DNA of 64,000 nucleotides from positions 53,064 through 117,063 of the forward strand of contig NZ_SELT01000007.1 in the NCBI RefSeq assembly GCF_004361065.1, given 5' to 3'. Below are positions 1 through 8,766 of the stretch, in pieces (position 1 is the stretch's first letter; the number at the start of each line of letters is the position of its first letter). This stretch comes from Cognatilysobacter terrigena. GTDB lineage: Bacteria > Pseudomonadota > Gammaproteobacteria > Xanthomonadales > Xanthomonadaceae. A program made the translations under genes and the position numbers. A model generated the notes under the pieces. That model did not search any database, was not told the DNA's origin, and worked only from the letters and a program-made list of their open reading frames with translations.

Positions 1-38
1 CGGTGCGTCGCCATCCCTGCAGCGCGCACGCCGACACC

Positions 39-1142
39 TCAGTACGCAAACACCCCGTACCGTCGCGGCTTCACATGCACCGCCGCACCCCGCTCCGGCA
101 CCGCGACATCGTTGGCGACGTCCACCTCCACCGTCCCGCCGTGCGCCAGCTCGACCTCCACCGTGGTGACGCCGGCGAGCCGGCGGATATCGGCCACGCG
201 CCCGGCGAACCCCATGTCGGCCAGTACCGCGTCGTGCGGCCGGAAGTACAGGCGCGCGCGACCCGGCGCGCTGTCCGTCGGCAGCGCGGCGATCGCGTGG
301 CCGTCGCCGAAGCGGCCGTCGCGCACTTCGCCATCAATCGTCGACGCGCGACCGATGAAGTCGAACGCGAACGCGGACGCAGGTGTTTCGTAGATCTCCG
401 CCGGCGTACCGACCTGCTCGATGCGCCCGTCGCGCAGCAGCACCACGCGATCGGCCAACTCCAATGCCTCTTCCTGATCGTGGGTGACGAACAGCGTGGT
501 CTGTCCCGTCTGTTCGTGCAGGCGACGCAACCAGCGCCGCAGTTCGACGCGCACCTTCGCATCGAGCGCGCCGAAGGGCTCGTCGAGCAGCAGCACGCGC
601 GGCTCGATCGCGAGCGCGCGCGCGAGGGCGATGCGCTGCTTTTGCCCACCGGACAACTGTTCCGGATAGCGACCGCCATGCTCCGGCAACTGCACCAGTG
701 CCAGCAGCTCCTGCACGCGACGCGCAATGTCCGCCTTGGACGGGCGACGCGAGCGCGGCCGGCTGCGCAGGCCGAACGCGATGTTCTCGGCGACGGTCAT
801 GTGCCGGAACAGCGCGTAGTGCTGGAACACGAAACCGACGCCGCGCTCGCGCAACGAGAGTCGCGTCGCATCGGTGTCGTCGAAATGCACGGCGCCGGCG
901 CCCGGCTGCAGCAGGCCGGCGATCACGCGCAGCAGCGTGGTCTTGCCGGAACCCGACGGCCCGAGCAGCGCGACGAGTTCGCCCGCGCCGACGTCGAGGT
1001 CGACGGCGTCGAGCGCGGCCAGTCCTTCGTAATGCTTGGACAGGCCGCGCACGGTGAGGCGCGTGCCGGTGGCGCGGGCGGTTTTCACGGCGGCGGGCGC
1101 GAGGTCAGTGGCGAAGGGTAGGGCGAGCGAGGGCGTCGCCAT
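39..1142 (-). CDS. cysA: Sulfate/thiosulfate ABC transporter ATP-binding protein CysA
   Basis: This is the cytoplasmic ATPase that powers sulfate/thiosulfate import through the CysT-CysW channel. Walker A GPSGSGKT lies at residues 61-68, the signature LSGGQKQ begins at 163, Walker B LLLDEP is at 184-189, and a TOBE-like C-terminal part follows residue about 250, as in CysA and PotA. At 367 aa it carries about 28 residues before the usual CysA start ([12 protein letters not shown]), so the ATG at 1142 may be upstream of the true start. From that ATG it overlaps the end of cysW by 38 nt, which fits translational coupling at the end of the sbp-cysT-cysW-cysA operon. Family assignment rests on both the motifs and the neighbours. 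Confidence 0.95.
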   Translation of the reverse strand: MATPSLALPFATDLAPAAVKTARATGTRLTVRGLSKHYEGLAALDAVDLDVGAGELVALLGPSGSGKTTLLRVIAGLLQPGAGAVHFDDTDATRLSLRERGVGFVFQHYALFRHMTVAENIAFGLRSRPRSRRPSKADIARRVQELLALVQLPEHGGRYPEQLSGGQKQRIALARALAIEPRVLLLDEPFGALDAKVRVELRRWLRRLHEQTGQTTLFVTHDQEEALELADRVVLLRDGRIEQVGTPAEIYETPASAFAFDFIGRASTIDGEVRDGRFGDGHAIAALPTDSAPGRARLYFRPHDAVLADMGFAGRVADIRRLAGVTTVEVELAHGGTVEVDVANDVAVPERGAAVHVKPRRYGVFAY

Positions 1143-1953
1143 GGCGGGACTCCAGCCAGAATTTCAGGATGAGCGTGACGAGGGCGAGGCCGGCCAGCAG
1201 CGACGCGGCGGCGAACGCCGCGGTGCTGTCGAACTCGTTGTAGAGGATCTCGATGTGCAGCGGCAGCGTGTTGGTCAGCCCGCGGATGTGGCCCGACACC
1301 ACCGACACCGCGCCGAACTCGCCCATCGCGCGCGCCGCGCACAGCAGCACGCCGTAGAGCAGGCCCCACTTGATGTTGGGCAACGTCACGCGACGGAACA
1401 TCGTCCATGCGCCTGCACCGAGCGAGCGCGCGGCGAGCTCTTCGTCCGCGCCCTGCTGTTGCATCAGCGGGATCAGCTCGCGCGCGACGAACGGGAACGT
1501 GATGAACAACGTGGCCAGCACGATGCCGGGACGCGCGAACAGGATCTTGAGGTCGTGCTGTTCGAGGAACGACGCGAACCACCCGTGCGAACCGAACAGC
1601 AGCACGAGGCAGAGACCGGCGACGACGGGCGACACCGCGAACGGCAGGTCGATCAGCGCGAGCAGCACGCGCTTGCCGCGGAAGTCGAAGCGCGTCACCG
1701 CCCAGGCGAGCAATACGCCGAACACCGCGTTGAGCGGCACCGCGATGCCGGCGGTGAACAGCGTGAGCTTCAGCGCCGCGATCGCGTCGTCGGTGGTCAG
1801 TGCCGACCACCACGCGCGGAAGCCTTCACCGAACGCCGCGCTCAGCACCATCAGCAACGGCAGCACGACCAGCGCGGCCATCAGCACGAACGCGAGCAGG
1901 ATCAGCGGCCAGCGCATCCACGCCGGTGCGTCGAGGGGATGACGCTCAGCCAC
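1105..1953 (-). CDS. cysW: Sulfate ABC transporter permease CysW
   Basis: Inner-membrane permease that pairs with CysT to form the sulfate channel. The 282-aa product has about six hydrophobic segments and the binding-protein-dependent permease (EAA) loop near [19 protein letters not shown], followed by [15 protein letters not shown], typical of CysW. I chose the GTG at 1953 because a GGGAGG Shine-Dalgarno lies 5 nt upstream and because this start overlaps the cysT stop by only 8 nt. A longer in-frame reading to 2004 would lie deep inside cysT. The 3' end overlaps cysA. Confidence 0.93.
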   Translation of the reverse strand: MAERHPLDAPAWMRWPLILLAFVLMAALVVLPLLMVLSAAFGEGFRAWWSALTTDDAIAALKLTLFTAGIAVPLNAVFGVLLAWAVTRFDFRGKRVLLALIDLPFAVSPVVAGLCLVLLFGSHGWFASFLEQHDLKILFARPGIVLATLFITFPFVARELIPLMQQQGADEELAARSLGAGAWTMFRRVTLPNIKWGLLYGVLLCAARAMGEFGAVSVVSGHIRGLTNTLPLHIEILYNEFDSTAAFAAASLLAGLALVTLILKFWLESRHGDALARPTLRH

Positions 1954-2827
1954 GGCGGCCTCCCTTCGAGTGCGCGAACAAGGACGGAATTGCGTTGATC
2001 GCAAGCAGGCAGACGAACGAGGCGACCAGCAGCAGCGCAGCGATCGCGATCGCGCCGTTGTAGTCGTATTCCTCGAGGCGAATCGTGATGAGCAGCGGCG
2101 CGATCTCCGTCTTGTACGGCAGGTTGCCGGCGATGAAGATCACCGAGCCGTATTCGCCGAGCGCGCGCGCGAACGGGAGCGAGAAGCCGGTGAGTGCGGC
2201 GGGCAGCACTTCGGGCAGAACGACGCGACGCCACGTCGTGAACCGCGACGCGCCCAGCGACGCCGCGGCCTCTTCCTGCTCACGGCCCAGCGTTTCCAGC
2301 ACCGGCTGCACCGTGCGCACCGCGAACGGCAGGCCGATGAACACAAGCGCGATCACGATGCCGATCGGCGTGTACGCGATCTTCCACCCGAGCGACTCCG
2401 CGTACTGGCCGACCCAACCTTTAGGCGAATAGATCGCGGTGAGTGCGATGCCGGCGACCGCGGTCGGCAATGCGAACGGCAGGTCGACGAGCGCGTCGAG
2501 CAGGCGTCGTGCAGGAAAGCGGTACCGCACCAGCACCCAGGCGATCAGCACGCCGGCCAGCGAGGTGATCACCGCCGCCGCGAACGACGCACCGAAGCTC
2601 AGCTTCAGCGCCTGCTGCACGCGTTCGTCGTGGATCGCGCGCAGCCAACCGTCGCGTCCCAGTCCTGCCGCGCGCACCGCGAGCGCGAGCAAGGGCAGCA
2701 GCACGACCGCGCCCAGCCACGCCATGCCGAGCCCAAGACTCAGCCCGAAGCCCGGCAGCGGCGAGCGCCGCGCACGTCGGGGCGTGCGCGGCGTCGGGCC
2801 TTCGATCGCGGCGGCCGCGAGCGTCAC
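1946..2827 (-). CDS. cysT: Sulfate ABC transporter permease CysT (CysU)
   Basis: First permease of the sulfate importer, 293 aa with about six membrane segments after a basic N-terminus. The EAA loop [20 protein letters not shown] and the following [13 protein letters not shown] are characteristic of CysT/CysU. The frame is open back to 3340, but the part above 2827 is only a shadow of sbp. The GTG at 2827 overlaps the sbp stop codon as GTGA, which is the most economical start in a tightly packed operon. No clear Shine-Dalgarno precedes it, which fits reinitiation after sbp. Confidence 0.92.
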   Translation of the reverse strand: MTLAAAAIEGPTPRTPRRARRSPLPGFGLSLGLGMAWLGAVVLLPLLALAVRAAGLGRDGWLRAIHDERVQQALKLSFGASFAAAVITSLAGVLIAWVLVRYRFPARRLLDALVDLPFALPTAVAGIALTAIYSPKGWVGQYAESLGWKIAYTPIGIVIALVFIGLPFAVRTVQPVLETLGREQEEAAASLGASRFTTWRRVVLPEVLPAALTGFSLPFARALGEYGSVIFIAGNLPYKTEIAPLLITIRLEEYDYNGAIAIAALLLVASFVCLLAINAIPSLFAHSKGGRRG

Positions 2828-3825
2828 GGGCGATAGATGCGGTCGAAGAAGCCGCCGTCGGCGAAGTGCTGCGCCTGCGCCTTCTTCCAGCCGCCGAACG
2901 CGCCGTCGATGGTCACGAGCTTCACCTTCGGGAAGCGCGCGAGATCCGCGGCGGGCACGCCGGTGGGGTCGATCGGACGGAAGAAGTGCTTGGCCGCGAG
3001 CTGCTGGCCGGTGGGCGAGTACAGGAAGCGCAGGTAGGCCTCGGCCTGCTTGCGCGTGCCGTGCTTGGCGACGTTCTTGTCCACCCACGCCACCGGTGGC
3101 TCCGCGAGGATCGACACCGACGGCACGACGATCTCGTACTTGCCCGCATTGCCCGGCTGCGAAAGCGTCAGCAGCGCCTCGTTCTCCCACGCGATCAGCA
3201 CGTCGCCGATGCCGCGTTCGACGAATGTCGTCGTCGCGCCGCGCGCGCCGCTGTCGAGCACCGGCACGTTCTTGAACAGCTTCGACATCCAGTCGACGAC
3301 CTTGTCGCCATCGCGCAGCTGCTGCGAGGCATACGTCCACGCGGCGAGATAGTTCCAGCGCGCACCGCCCGAGGTCTTCGGATTCGGCGTGATCACCGAC
3401 ACGCCCGGCTTCACCAGGTCACCCCAGTCCTTGATGCCCTTCGGATTGCCCTTGCGCACGAGCAGCACGATCGTCGACGTGTACGGCGCGCTGTTGTGCG
3501 GCAGGCGCGTCTGCCAGTTCGCGGGCAGGAGCTTGGCGTTGGCGGCGATCTGGTCGATGTCGCCGGCGAGCGCCAGCGTCACGACGTCGGCTTCCAGGCC
3601 GTCGATGACGGAACGCGCCTGCTTGCCGGAGCCGCCATGCGAGGCGCGGATGTCGAGCGTCTCGCCGGTCTTCTGCTTCCACTCGGCGGCGAAGCGCGTG
3701 TTGACGTCGGCGTAGAACTCGCGCGTCGGGTCGTAGGACACGTTGAGCAGTTGCAGGTCTTTGGCGTGCGCAGCGCCGGCGATCAGCGTCGCGGCGAGCA
3801 CGGCGGTGCGGAGCAAGGTCTTCAT
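2824..3825 (-). CDS. sbp: Periplasmic sulfate-binding protein
   Basis: Periplasmic receptor that delivers sulfate (possibly thiosulfate) to CysTWA. The 333-aa precursor starts with a signal peptide ([21 protein letters not shown], cleavage after AHA). The mature protein has the family hallmarks [31 protein letters not shown] and [16 protein letters not shown], which contribute to the sulfate site. It is the first transporter gene of the operon, 17 nt downstream of the porin gene and overlapping cysT by 4 nt. Sbp versus the paralogue CysP cannot be settled without an alignment. Confidence 0.93.
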   Translation of the reverse strand: MKTLLRTAVLAATLIAGAAHAKDLQLLNVSYDPTREFYADVNTRFAAEWKQKTGETLDIRASHGGSGKQARSVIDGLEADVVTLALAGDIDQIAANAKLLPANWQTRLPHNSAPYTSTIVLLVRKGNPKGIKDWGDLVKPGVSVITPNPKTSGGARWNYLAAWTYASQQLRDGDKVVDWMSKLFKNVPVLDSGARGATTTFVERGIGDVLIAWENEALLTLSQPGNAGKYEIVVPSVSILAEPPVAWVDKNVAKHGTRKQAEAYLRFLYSPTGQQLAAKHFFRPIDPTGVPAADLARFPKVKLVTIDGAFGGWKKAQAQHFADGGFFDRIYRP

Positions 3826-3842
3826 GGGGGAGGCCTCTGCGG

Positions 3843-5270
3843 TCAGAAGGAAACTTGGGCGCGGGTGAAGAAGGTCTTCTCGGTTTCGCGATCGGCGCCG
3901 GCGGCGGCACCGCCATCGAAGTCCGCTTCCGAGTAGTTGGCGACGAGCTTGAGGTTCTGGGTCAGGTACCAGTTGACGCCCAGCGTCCACGCACGGCTGC
4001 GGCGTGCGGCGGCGTTCGGGTCGGCGAACAGCGGGAAGGCGTCGTCGTCGATCTCCAGGGCGCCGATGCGCGCCGCGAGTTCCACAGCACCGAAGCCTGC
4101 GCCACCGACGTTAAAAGGATGGCTAGGGCGCGTTACGCCGCGATACGACGCGTCCTCGCCCGTGAGCACCCAGCTCGCGGCGAGCTGCCAGGCGCGGTTG
4201 TCGAGCGTGGCCGACGTCGCGCCGACGCGCAGATCCTGCTTCGACTCGATGTACTCGCCGAGCAGCCCGAACGGGCCGTTGTAGTAGTACGCCTGCGGCG
4301 ACCAGCGCCGACGTTCGCCGTTCGCGAGCACCGCGGCGCGGTAGCCGAAGAACTGCACCTGGCCCGGCGTGCGGTAGCGCGGAAGCACGTTGGAGCCGGT
4401 GCCGACGGCGTCGCCCGTGCTCGCGGAAATGCCGAAGCCGAGGCCGGACAATGCGCTCGCGTCCTCGCGGAACGGTTCCCAGAACACGCGGCCGGCGTAC
4501 TCGATCTTGGAGTCCGGATTGTTCGACGTCGGCGCGTCGCGGCCGTCCGGCGCGCCGTTGAAGGCGCCGACGGCATACGTCAGCCCGCTGGTGAACTCGC
4601 CCTGCAGCTGCGCGCCGAAGTCGCGGTTGGGTGCGAGCTCGGACGGATAGCCGAGTTCCATGAACGTCGTCGCGCCCGAGGACTGCAGGCGTTCCAGCCC
4701 GATCGGCGCCTTGAACTTGCCGGCGCGCACCGTCGCGCGCGGGTCGAACTTCAAGTCGATGTAGGCGTCGGCGATCGTCGCGCTGTCGCCGGCGAATTCC
4801 GGCATGACGCGGAAGCCGACCAGCTTGCCGAACTGGCCTTCAAGGATGGGCTGCACGCGGCGCAGCAGGAAGCCGTCGTTCTGCGGCAGCGCCTTGTCGT
4901 CGATCCACGCGCGCGCGTCGCCCTGCACGAGGCCGCGCAGCTTTACTTCGACGCCGTCGGCGGCGGGCGACTTGAACGAGACGCCCTTCGCTGCGCTGAC
5001 GGTGAGCGTCGACGCGCTCGCGGCCTTGTTGGCGGCGTCCTCGGCCTGCAGTTCGAGCTGGCGCTCGATCACCTTGAGGCGCTGGTCGAGGTCGGCGACC
5101 GACGCGCCGGAGGCATCGGCAGATGGCGCATCGGCCGACACGCCGAGCTTATGTTCGAGCACGCGCAGGCGCTCGGCCAGCTGGTCGACGGTGGGCGGGG
5201 ATTGCTGCGCATGGGCGACGCTTGCGGCGGCGAGCAACGCGACGGCGAGGAGGGTGGGACGTGCGGTCAT
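3843..5270 (-). CDS. OprP/OprO-type anion-selective outer-membrane porin
   Basis: The 475-aa precursor has a signal peptide ending in AHA-QQ, then a heptad-like stretch (about residues 25-75, rich in L, E and [17 protein letters not shown] and later [15 protein letters not shown]) that can form the trimeric coiled coil of OprP/OprO proteins. The rest is beta-barrel-like, with [27 protein letters not shown] and a terminal aromatic residue (ARAQVSF), the usual BAM signal. It lies 17 nt upstream of sbp, so I infer that here the pore serves sulfate rather than phosphate. Family members are named for phosphate and the specificity here is unproven. Confidence 0.88.
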   Translation of the reverse strand: MTARPTLLAVALLAAASVAHAQQSPPTVDQLAERLRVLEHKLGVSADAPSADASGASVADLDQRLKVIERQLELQAEDAANKAASASTLTVSAAKGVSFKSPAADGVEVKLRGLVQGDARAWIDDKALPQNDGFLLRRVQPILEGQFGKLVGFRVMPEFAGDSATIADAYIDLKFDPRATVRAGKFKAPIGLERLQSSGATTFMELGYPSELAPNRDFGAQLQGEFTSGLTYAVGAFNGAPDGRDAPTSNNPDSKIEYAGRVFWEPFREDASALSGLGFGISASTGDAVGTGSNVLPRYRTPGQVQFFGYRAAVLANGERRRWSPQAYYYNGPFGLLGEYIESKQDLRVGATSATLDNRAWQLAASWVLTGEDASYRGVTRPSHPFNVGGAGFGAVELAARIGALEIDDDAFPLFADPNAAARRSRAWTLGVNWYLTQNLKLVANYSEADFDGGAAAGADRETEKTFFTRAQVSF

Positions 5271-5357
5271 GAGGCGTTCCGTTGGGGTGGTTTCGCGCGC
5301 GGTGCGCGTCGAACGTTCGTGGTCGCGCGTCCGGTGGTCCGGTCGGCGCGTATGGGG

Positions 5358-5552
5358 TCAGCGTCCGTCCACCCGCAGCTTCTGGCTGCGCGTGATCTGG
5401 ACGATGCGATCAGAGTGCACGACGACTTCCACCGAGCCGAAATGCAGCTCGCGCAACGCGGCGAGCACGGCTTCCTCGGCTTCGGTGACGGGAATGGCGA
5501 GGCGTGGCGGATCGCGCCGTGGCGTCGCGTGCGGAAAGGGCGTGGTGCTCAT
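5358..5552 (-). CDS. DUF2292 (YezD-like) small protein
   Basis: A 64-aa protein whose C-terminal part (ALRELHFGSVEVVVHSDRIV, then QITRSQKLRV) matches the short DUF2292/YezD family, found in many bacteria beside sulfate or sulfonate uptake genes. Molecular function is unknown. The N-terminal 20 residues are proline- and arginine-rich and probably flexible. The ATG at 5552 overlaps the stop of the Rrf2 gene as ATGA, so the two are co-translated. The longer frame up to 5684 lies inside the regulator and was not used. Its position between regulator and porin supports a sulfur-metabolism role. Confidence 0.72.
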   Translation of the reverse strand: MSTTPFPHATPRRDPPRLAIPVTEAEEAVLAALRELHFGSVEVVVHSDRIVQITRSQKLRVDGR

Positions 5553-5986
5553 GCGGGGATCTCCAGCGTGCGGGCGTCGTTCGCCGCGAGGCTGCCGACG
5601 CTCACCGCGTCGAGCACGTTCGACAGTGCGTCGCGGGCGTCGCGCATGACGGCGCGCAAGGCGCAGGCCTCGGGCTCGGGGCATTCGGGGCAGGCGCGGT
5701 AGGCGGTGACGCTGGCGCAGCGCACCGGCGCGAGCGGGCCGTCGATCACGCGGATGACGTCGCCGAGCATGATCTGCGTTGCCGGCCGCGCGAGCGCATG
5801 CCCGCCGGCCGGACCGCGACGGCTCTCGACCAGCCCGGCATCGCGCAGCTCGACCAGGATGGCCTCGAGGAATTTCTCCGGCGTGCCGCTGCGCTCGGCG
5901 AGCGCCCGCGCCTGAAGCCGCGCGCCGTCCGCCTGCGCGAGCGCGCTCAGGGCGCGCAGCGCGTACTTGGCCTTCATCGTCAGCAT
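5549..5986 (-). CDS. Rrf2-family transcriptional regulator, putative Fe-S or sulfur sensor
   Basis: The 145-aa protein begins MLTMKAKYALRAL and continues with a winged helix-turn-helix (ARALAERSGTPEKFLEAIL, then DAGLVESRRGPAGGHALAR), the classic Rrf2 pattern. Four cysteines spaced C-x8-C-x2-C-x5-C lie at about residues 90-108 (RCASVTAYRACPECPEPEAC). This suggests metal or iron-sulfur binding, as in NsrR, RirA or IscR, although the spacing is not that of IscR. It is first in a probable operon with DUF2292 and upstream of the sulfate genes. I infer control of sulfur uptake and autoregulation through the dyad covering its start codon. A second ATG at 5977 is also possible. Confidence 0.87.
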   Translation of the reverse strand: MLTMKAKYALRALSALAQADGARLQARALAERSGTPEKFLEAILVELRDAGLVESRRGPAGGHALARPATQIMLGDVIRVIDGPLAPVRCASVTAYRACPECPEPEACALRAVMRDARDALSNVLDAVSVGSLAANDARTLEIPA

Positions 5987-6009
5987 TTCCCAGTCACCAT
6001 GTGGGAAAT
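5985..6009. promoter_or_regulatory. Perfect 8-9-8 inverted repeat over the Rrf2 gene start, putative operator
   Basis: ATTTCCCA (5985-5992) and TGGGAAAT (6002-6009) form a perfect 8-bp dyad with a 9-bp spacer, overlapping the Rrf2 start codon and its immediate upstream region. Rrf2 proteins are dimers that bind dyads of about this size, so autorepression is the simplest reading. I did not see the same motif upstream of the porin or sbp. Confidence 0.5.
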
Positions 6010-6090
6010 CTGCCGAGGCGCGCCCGCGGGCGGAAAGGGCGGCGAAGCATCACCTCATGCCCGGCCGGCATGACGCCTTGCCCGGGCCGT

Positions 6091-6096
6091 TACGAT
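6091..6096 (+). promoter_or_regulatory. Putative -10 element (TACGAT) of the ABC permease gene
   Basis: TACGAT ends 7 nt before the GTG at 6103, the distance expected if transcription starts at the first base of the codon. No convincing -35 is visible. Confidence 0.4.
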
Positions 6097-6102
6097 GGCG
6101 CC

Positions 6103-6933
6103 GTGCGTTCCCCGTTCCCGCCGCTGGTCCGCGTCAGTCTCGTCGTCCTCGGCGTGCTGGCGCTCGTGTGCACGATCGGGCCGTGGCTGCTGCCGTTCGA
6201 TGCACAGACGCCCGATTGGGACGCGTTGTCGGTGGCGCCCGGTGTCGCGCGCCACGGCTTCGGCACCGATGCGATCGGTCGCGACGTCCTTGCGCGCACG
6301 CTCGCCGGCGGCCGCCTGTCGCTGGGCATCGGCGTGCTGTCGAGCGTGCTCGCGCTGCTGATCGGCCTGACCTACGGCGCGGTCGCGGGCCTTGCCGGCG
6401 GGCGCGTCGAACGCCTGATGGTGCGCGGGCTGGACGTGGTGAGCGCGATTCCGTTCCTGCTCGTCGTCATCCTGCTGCTCACGCTGTTCGATCGGTCGCT
6501 GACGCTGCTGCTCGCGGCGATCGGCGGCTACGTCTGGATCGACTTCGCGCGCGTGATGCGAGCGGAAGCCGCGCGTCTTCGCAACGAGCCCTTTGTGCTC
6601 GCCTCCGAGGCGATGGGCGCGACCTTCGGCCAGCGCCTGCGCCTGCACGTCGTGCCGAACCTCATGCCGCTGGCGATGGTGTACCTCGGCCTGATCCTGC
6701 CGCAGGCGATCCTGGTCGAAAGCTTCCTCGGCTTCCTCGGCCTGTCGATCGACGAACCCGGCGCGAGCTGGGGTTCGCTGCTCAACGACGGCGTGCAGGA
6801 ACTCGACAGTGCGCCGTGGACGCTGCTGTTTCCCGCCGCCTTCCTCGTGACCACGCTCGCCGCGTTCCAGATGCTCGGCGACGGCCTGCGCGACTGGCTC
6901 GACGTGCGCACGCGCCCGCAGGCGGCGGCATGA
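6103..6933 (+). CDS. Peptide/nickel-type ABC transporter permease (DppC/OppC family)
   Basis: A 276-aa inner-membrane permease with about five or six hydrophobic segments. The DppC-type features are GTDAIGRDVLARTLAGGRLS near the N-terminus and the coupling loop EAMGATFGQRLRLHVVPNLM, followed by ILVESFLGFLGL and GASWGSLL. The GTG at 6103 is preferred to the ATG at 6070 because of the TACGAT box 7 nt upstream and because MTPCPGRYDGA is not family-like. It overlaps the ATPase gene as ATGA. No DppB-type permease or substrate-binding protein is nearby, which is unusual. The substrate is unknown. Confidence 0.87.
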   Translation: MRSPFPPLVRVSLVVLGVLALVCTIGPWLLPFDAQTPDWDALSVAPGVARHGFGTDAIGRDVLARTLAGGRLSLGIGVLSSVLALLIGLTYGAVAGLAGGRVERLMVRGLDVVSAIPFLLVVILLLTLFDRSLTLLLAAIGGYVWIDFARVMRAEAARLRNEPFVLASEAMGATFGQRLRLHVVPNLMPLAMVYLGLILPQAILVESFLGFLGLSIDEPGASWGSLLNDGVQELDSAPWTLLFPAAFLVTTLAAFQMLGDGLRDWLDVRTRPQAAA

Positions 6934-8507
6934 GCACGTTGTTGCAGCTGCGCGATCTCGAGGTGGAAGCGGGTGGCCGTCGCCTGCTTGCGTTGCCTTC
7001 GATCGTGCTGCGCGCCGGCGAATGCACCGCGCTGGTCGGCGAGAGCGGCAGTGGCAAGAGCCTGACCGTGCAGTCGTTGCTTGCACTGCTCCCGCACGGG
7101 CTCGACGCACGCGGATCGCTGACGTTCGACGGTCGCGACATCGCGCTCGGCTCGACGGCGCATCGCGCGCTCGCCGGCCGTGGCCTCGCATGGGTGCCGC
7201 AGGATCCGCTGGCCTCTCTGCATCCGCTCAAGCGTATCGGTGCGCAACTGGTCGAAACGTTGCGCGTGGTGCGCGGTCTGGCGAAAGCGGACGCGAGCGT
7301 CGAGGCGCGCACGTTGCTCGACCGCGTGCAGGTGCCCGACGCGACCTCCGCACTGCGGCGCTATCCGCACGAGTTCTCCGGCGGGCAGCGTCAGCGCATT
7401 GCGATCGCACTCGCGCTCGCCACGCGTCCGCGCGTGCTCGTCGCCGATGAGCCGACGTCCGCACTCGATGCGCGCATCGCCCGCGACATCCTGCATCTGC
7501 TCGACACGCTGCGACGCGACGACAGCCTCGCGGTGCTGCTCGTCAGCCACGACCTGCCGCTGGTGGCCGCGCATGCGCAACAGGTGCTGGTGCTGCGACG
7601 CGGCGAAGTGGTGGAGCAGGGCGACGCGCGCGACGTCCTGACGCAGCCGCAACATCCCGACACACGCGAGCTCGTGGCTAGCGAGTCGCTGGACGTCGAT
7701 GCGAGTGCAACTCGACGGAACGATGCGGCGTCCGACGTCGTGCTCGAAGCCCGCTGCCTTCGCCTTCGCTATCCCGGCGCCACGCGCGATGCACTCGACG
7801 GCGTCGATCTGGTCCTGCATCGCGGCGAAGCGCTGGCTCTGGTCGGCGAGAGCGGCAGCGGCAAGAGTTCGCTTGGCCGCGCGCTGTTGCGTCTGACGCG
7901 CGGCGCGCAGGGCGAGGTGCGACTGCATCACGACGGCCGCGTCGTCGACCTGCTCAACCTCACGCCGCGCGCGCTGCGCGAAGTCCGCCGCGCGATCGGC
8001 GTCGTGTTCCAGGATCCGTATGCGTCGCTGGATCCGCGAATGCGCGTACTCGATCTCGTCACCGAGCCGCTACGGCTGCACGGCATGGGCGATGCGAAGG
8101 CGATGCGCGAGCGCGCGGCCGCGCTGCTGCACGACGTAGGCCTCGACGCCTCGATGCTCGATCGCCACCCGCACCAGTTCTCCGGCGGGCAGCGCCAGCG
8201 CATCGCGATCGCGCGTGCGCTCGCGAACGATCCCGCGCTACTGCTCTGCGATGAAGCCGTGTCCGCGCTCGATGCGCATCACCGGCTGTCGATCCTCAAC
8301 CTGCTCGATCGCCTCAAGCGCGAGCGCCAGCTCTCGTTGTTGTTCATCACCCACGACCTCGCCAGCGCGACGCATCTCGCCGAGCGCATCGCGGTGATGG
8401 AGCAGGGGCGCATCGTGGAAACCGGAGCGACGCGCGACGTGCTCGCCGCGCCGACGCATCCGCACACGCAGGCGCTGCTCGGCGCGCGGCCTGCGATCGC
8501 GCGCTAG
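6930..8507 (+). CDS. Double ABC ATPase (DppD-DppF fusion, YejF type)
   Basis: The 525-aa protein contains two complete ABC cassettes. The first has Walker A GESGSGKS at about residue 37, signature FSGGQRQRIAIALAL and Walker B VLVADEPTSALD. The second has GESGSGKS near residue 305, signature FSGGQRQRIAIARAL and LLLCDEAVSALD, where Ala replaces the usual Pro after Glu. Each half ends with an H-loop (SHD, THD) and the second with the HPHTQALL tail of peptide-transporter ATPases. Fused ATPases of this kind energise peptide or microcin import (YejF). It is coupled to the preceding permease and probably works with it plus a partner encoded elsewhere. Confidence 0.92.
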   Translation: MSTLLQLRDLEVEAGGRRLLALPSIVLRAGECTALVGESGSGKSLTVQSLLALLPHGLDARGSLTFDGRDIALGSTAHRALAGRGLAWVPQDPLASLHPLKRIGAQLVETLRVVRGLAKADASVEARTLLDRVQVPDATSALRRYPHEFSGGQRQRIAIALALATRPRVLVADEPTSALDARIARDILHLLDTLRRDDSLAVLLVSHDLPLVAAHAQQVLVLRRGEVVEQGDARDVLTQPQHPDTRELVASESLDVDASATRRNDAASDVVLEARCLRLRYPGATRDALDGVDLVLHRGEALALVGESGSGKSSLGRALLRLTRGAQGEVRLHHDGRVVDLLNLTPRALREVRRAIGVVFQDPYASLDPRMRVLDLVTEPLRLHGMGDAKAMRERAAALLHDVGLDASMLDRHPHQFSGGQRQRIAIARALANDPALLLCDEAVSALDAHHRLSILNLLDRLKRERQLSLLFITHDLASATHLAERIAVMEQGRIVETGATRDVLAAPTHPHTQALLGARPAIAR

Positions 8508-8508
8508 T

Positions 8509-8757
8509 TCAGAACAGCCCGCCGCCGAGGTGCAGGCGGATCACCGCGACCACGATCACCACGAGGTTGATCACGAGCCCGGCCTTCGCGCGGCCGCGAT
8601 TCTCGCGACGCGTTAGTGCGAAGCCGATCGCACCGAGGATCGCGCCGAACGCGGCAAACGGAATCACCAGCCAGTTCATCGCGCCCAGCAGCGGAATGAG
8701 CGCCAGCAGCATCCACAGCAGCATGCCGACGCCCCACAAGAGGCTGATCAATCCCAT
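8509..8757 (-). CDS. Small membrane protein of unknown function
   Basis: An 82-aa, almost entirely hydrophobic protein with three likely membrane segments (residues about 2-22, 26-46 and 60-78), interrupted by a basic loop TRRENRGRAKAG that should face the cytoplasm. I do not recognise a named family. It follows xanB2 by 9 nt on the same strand, so it may be co-transcribed with the pigment genes. Its stop lies one base from the stop of the convergent ATPase gene, leaving no room for a separate terminator. Confidence 0.7.
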   Translation of the reverse strand: MGLISLLWGVGMLLWMLLALIPLLGAMNWLVIPFAAFGAILGAIGFALTRRENRGRAKAGLVINLVVIVVAVIRLHLGGGLF

Positions 8758-8766
8758 CGCGTCATC

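Noticed and set aside
3..1121. Long plus-strand open frame opposite cysA
   Set aside because: Its translation is Arg/His/Ala-rich without domains and it lies wholly on the antisense of a clear ABC ATPase. High GC keeps such frames open.
5967..8507. 846-codon frame read as one giant protein
   Set aside because: Only its C-terminal part, from 6930, is the ABC ATPase. The upstream part overlaps the permease gene in another frame and has no domain character.
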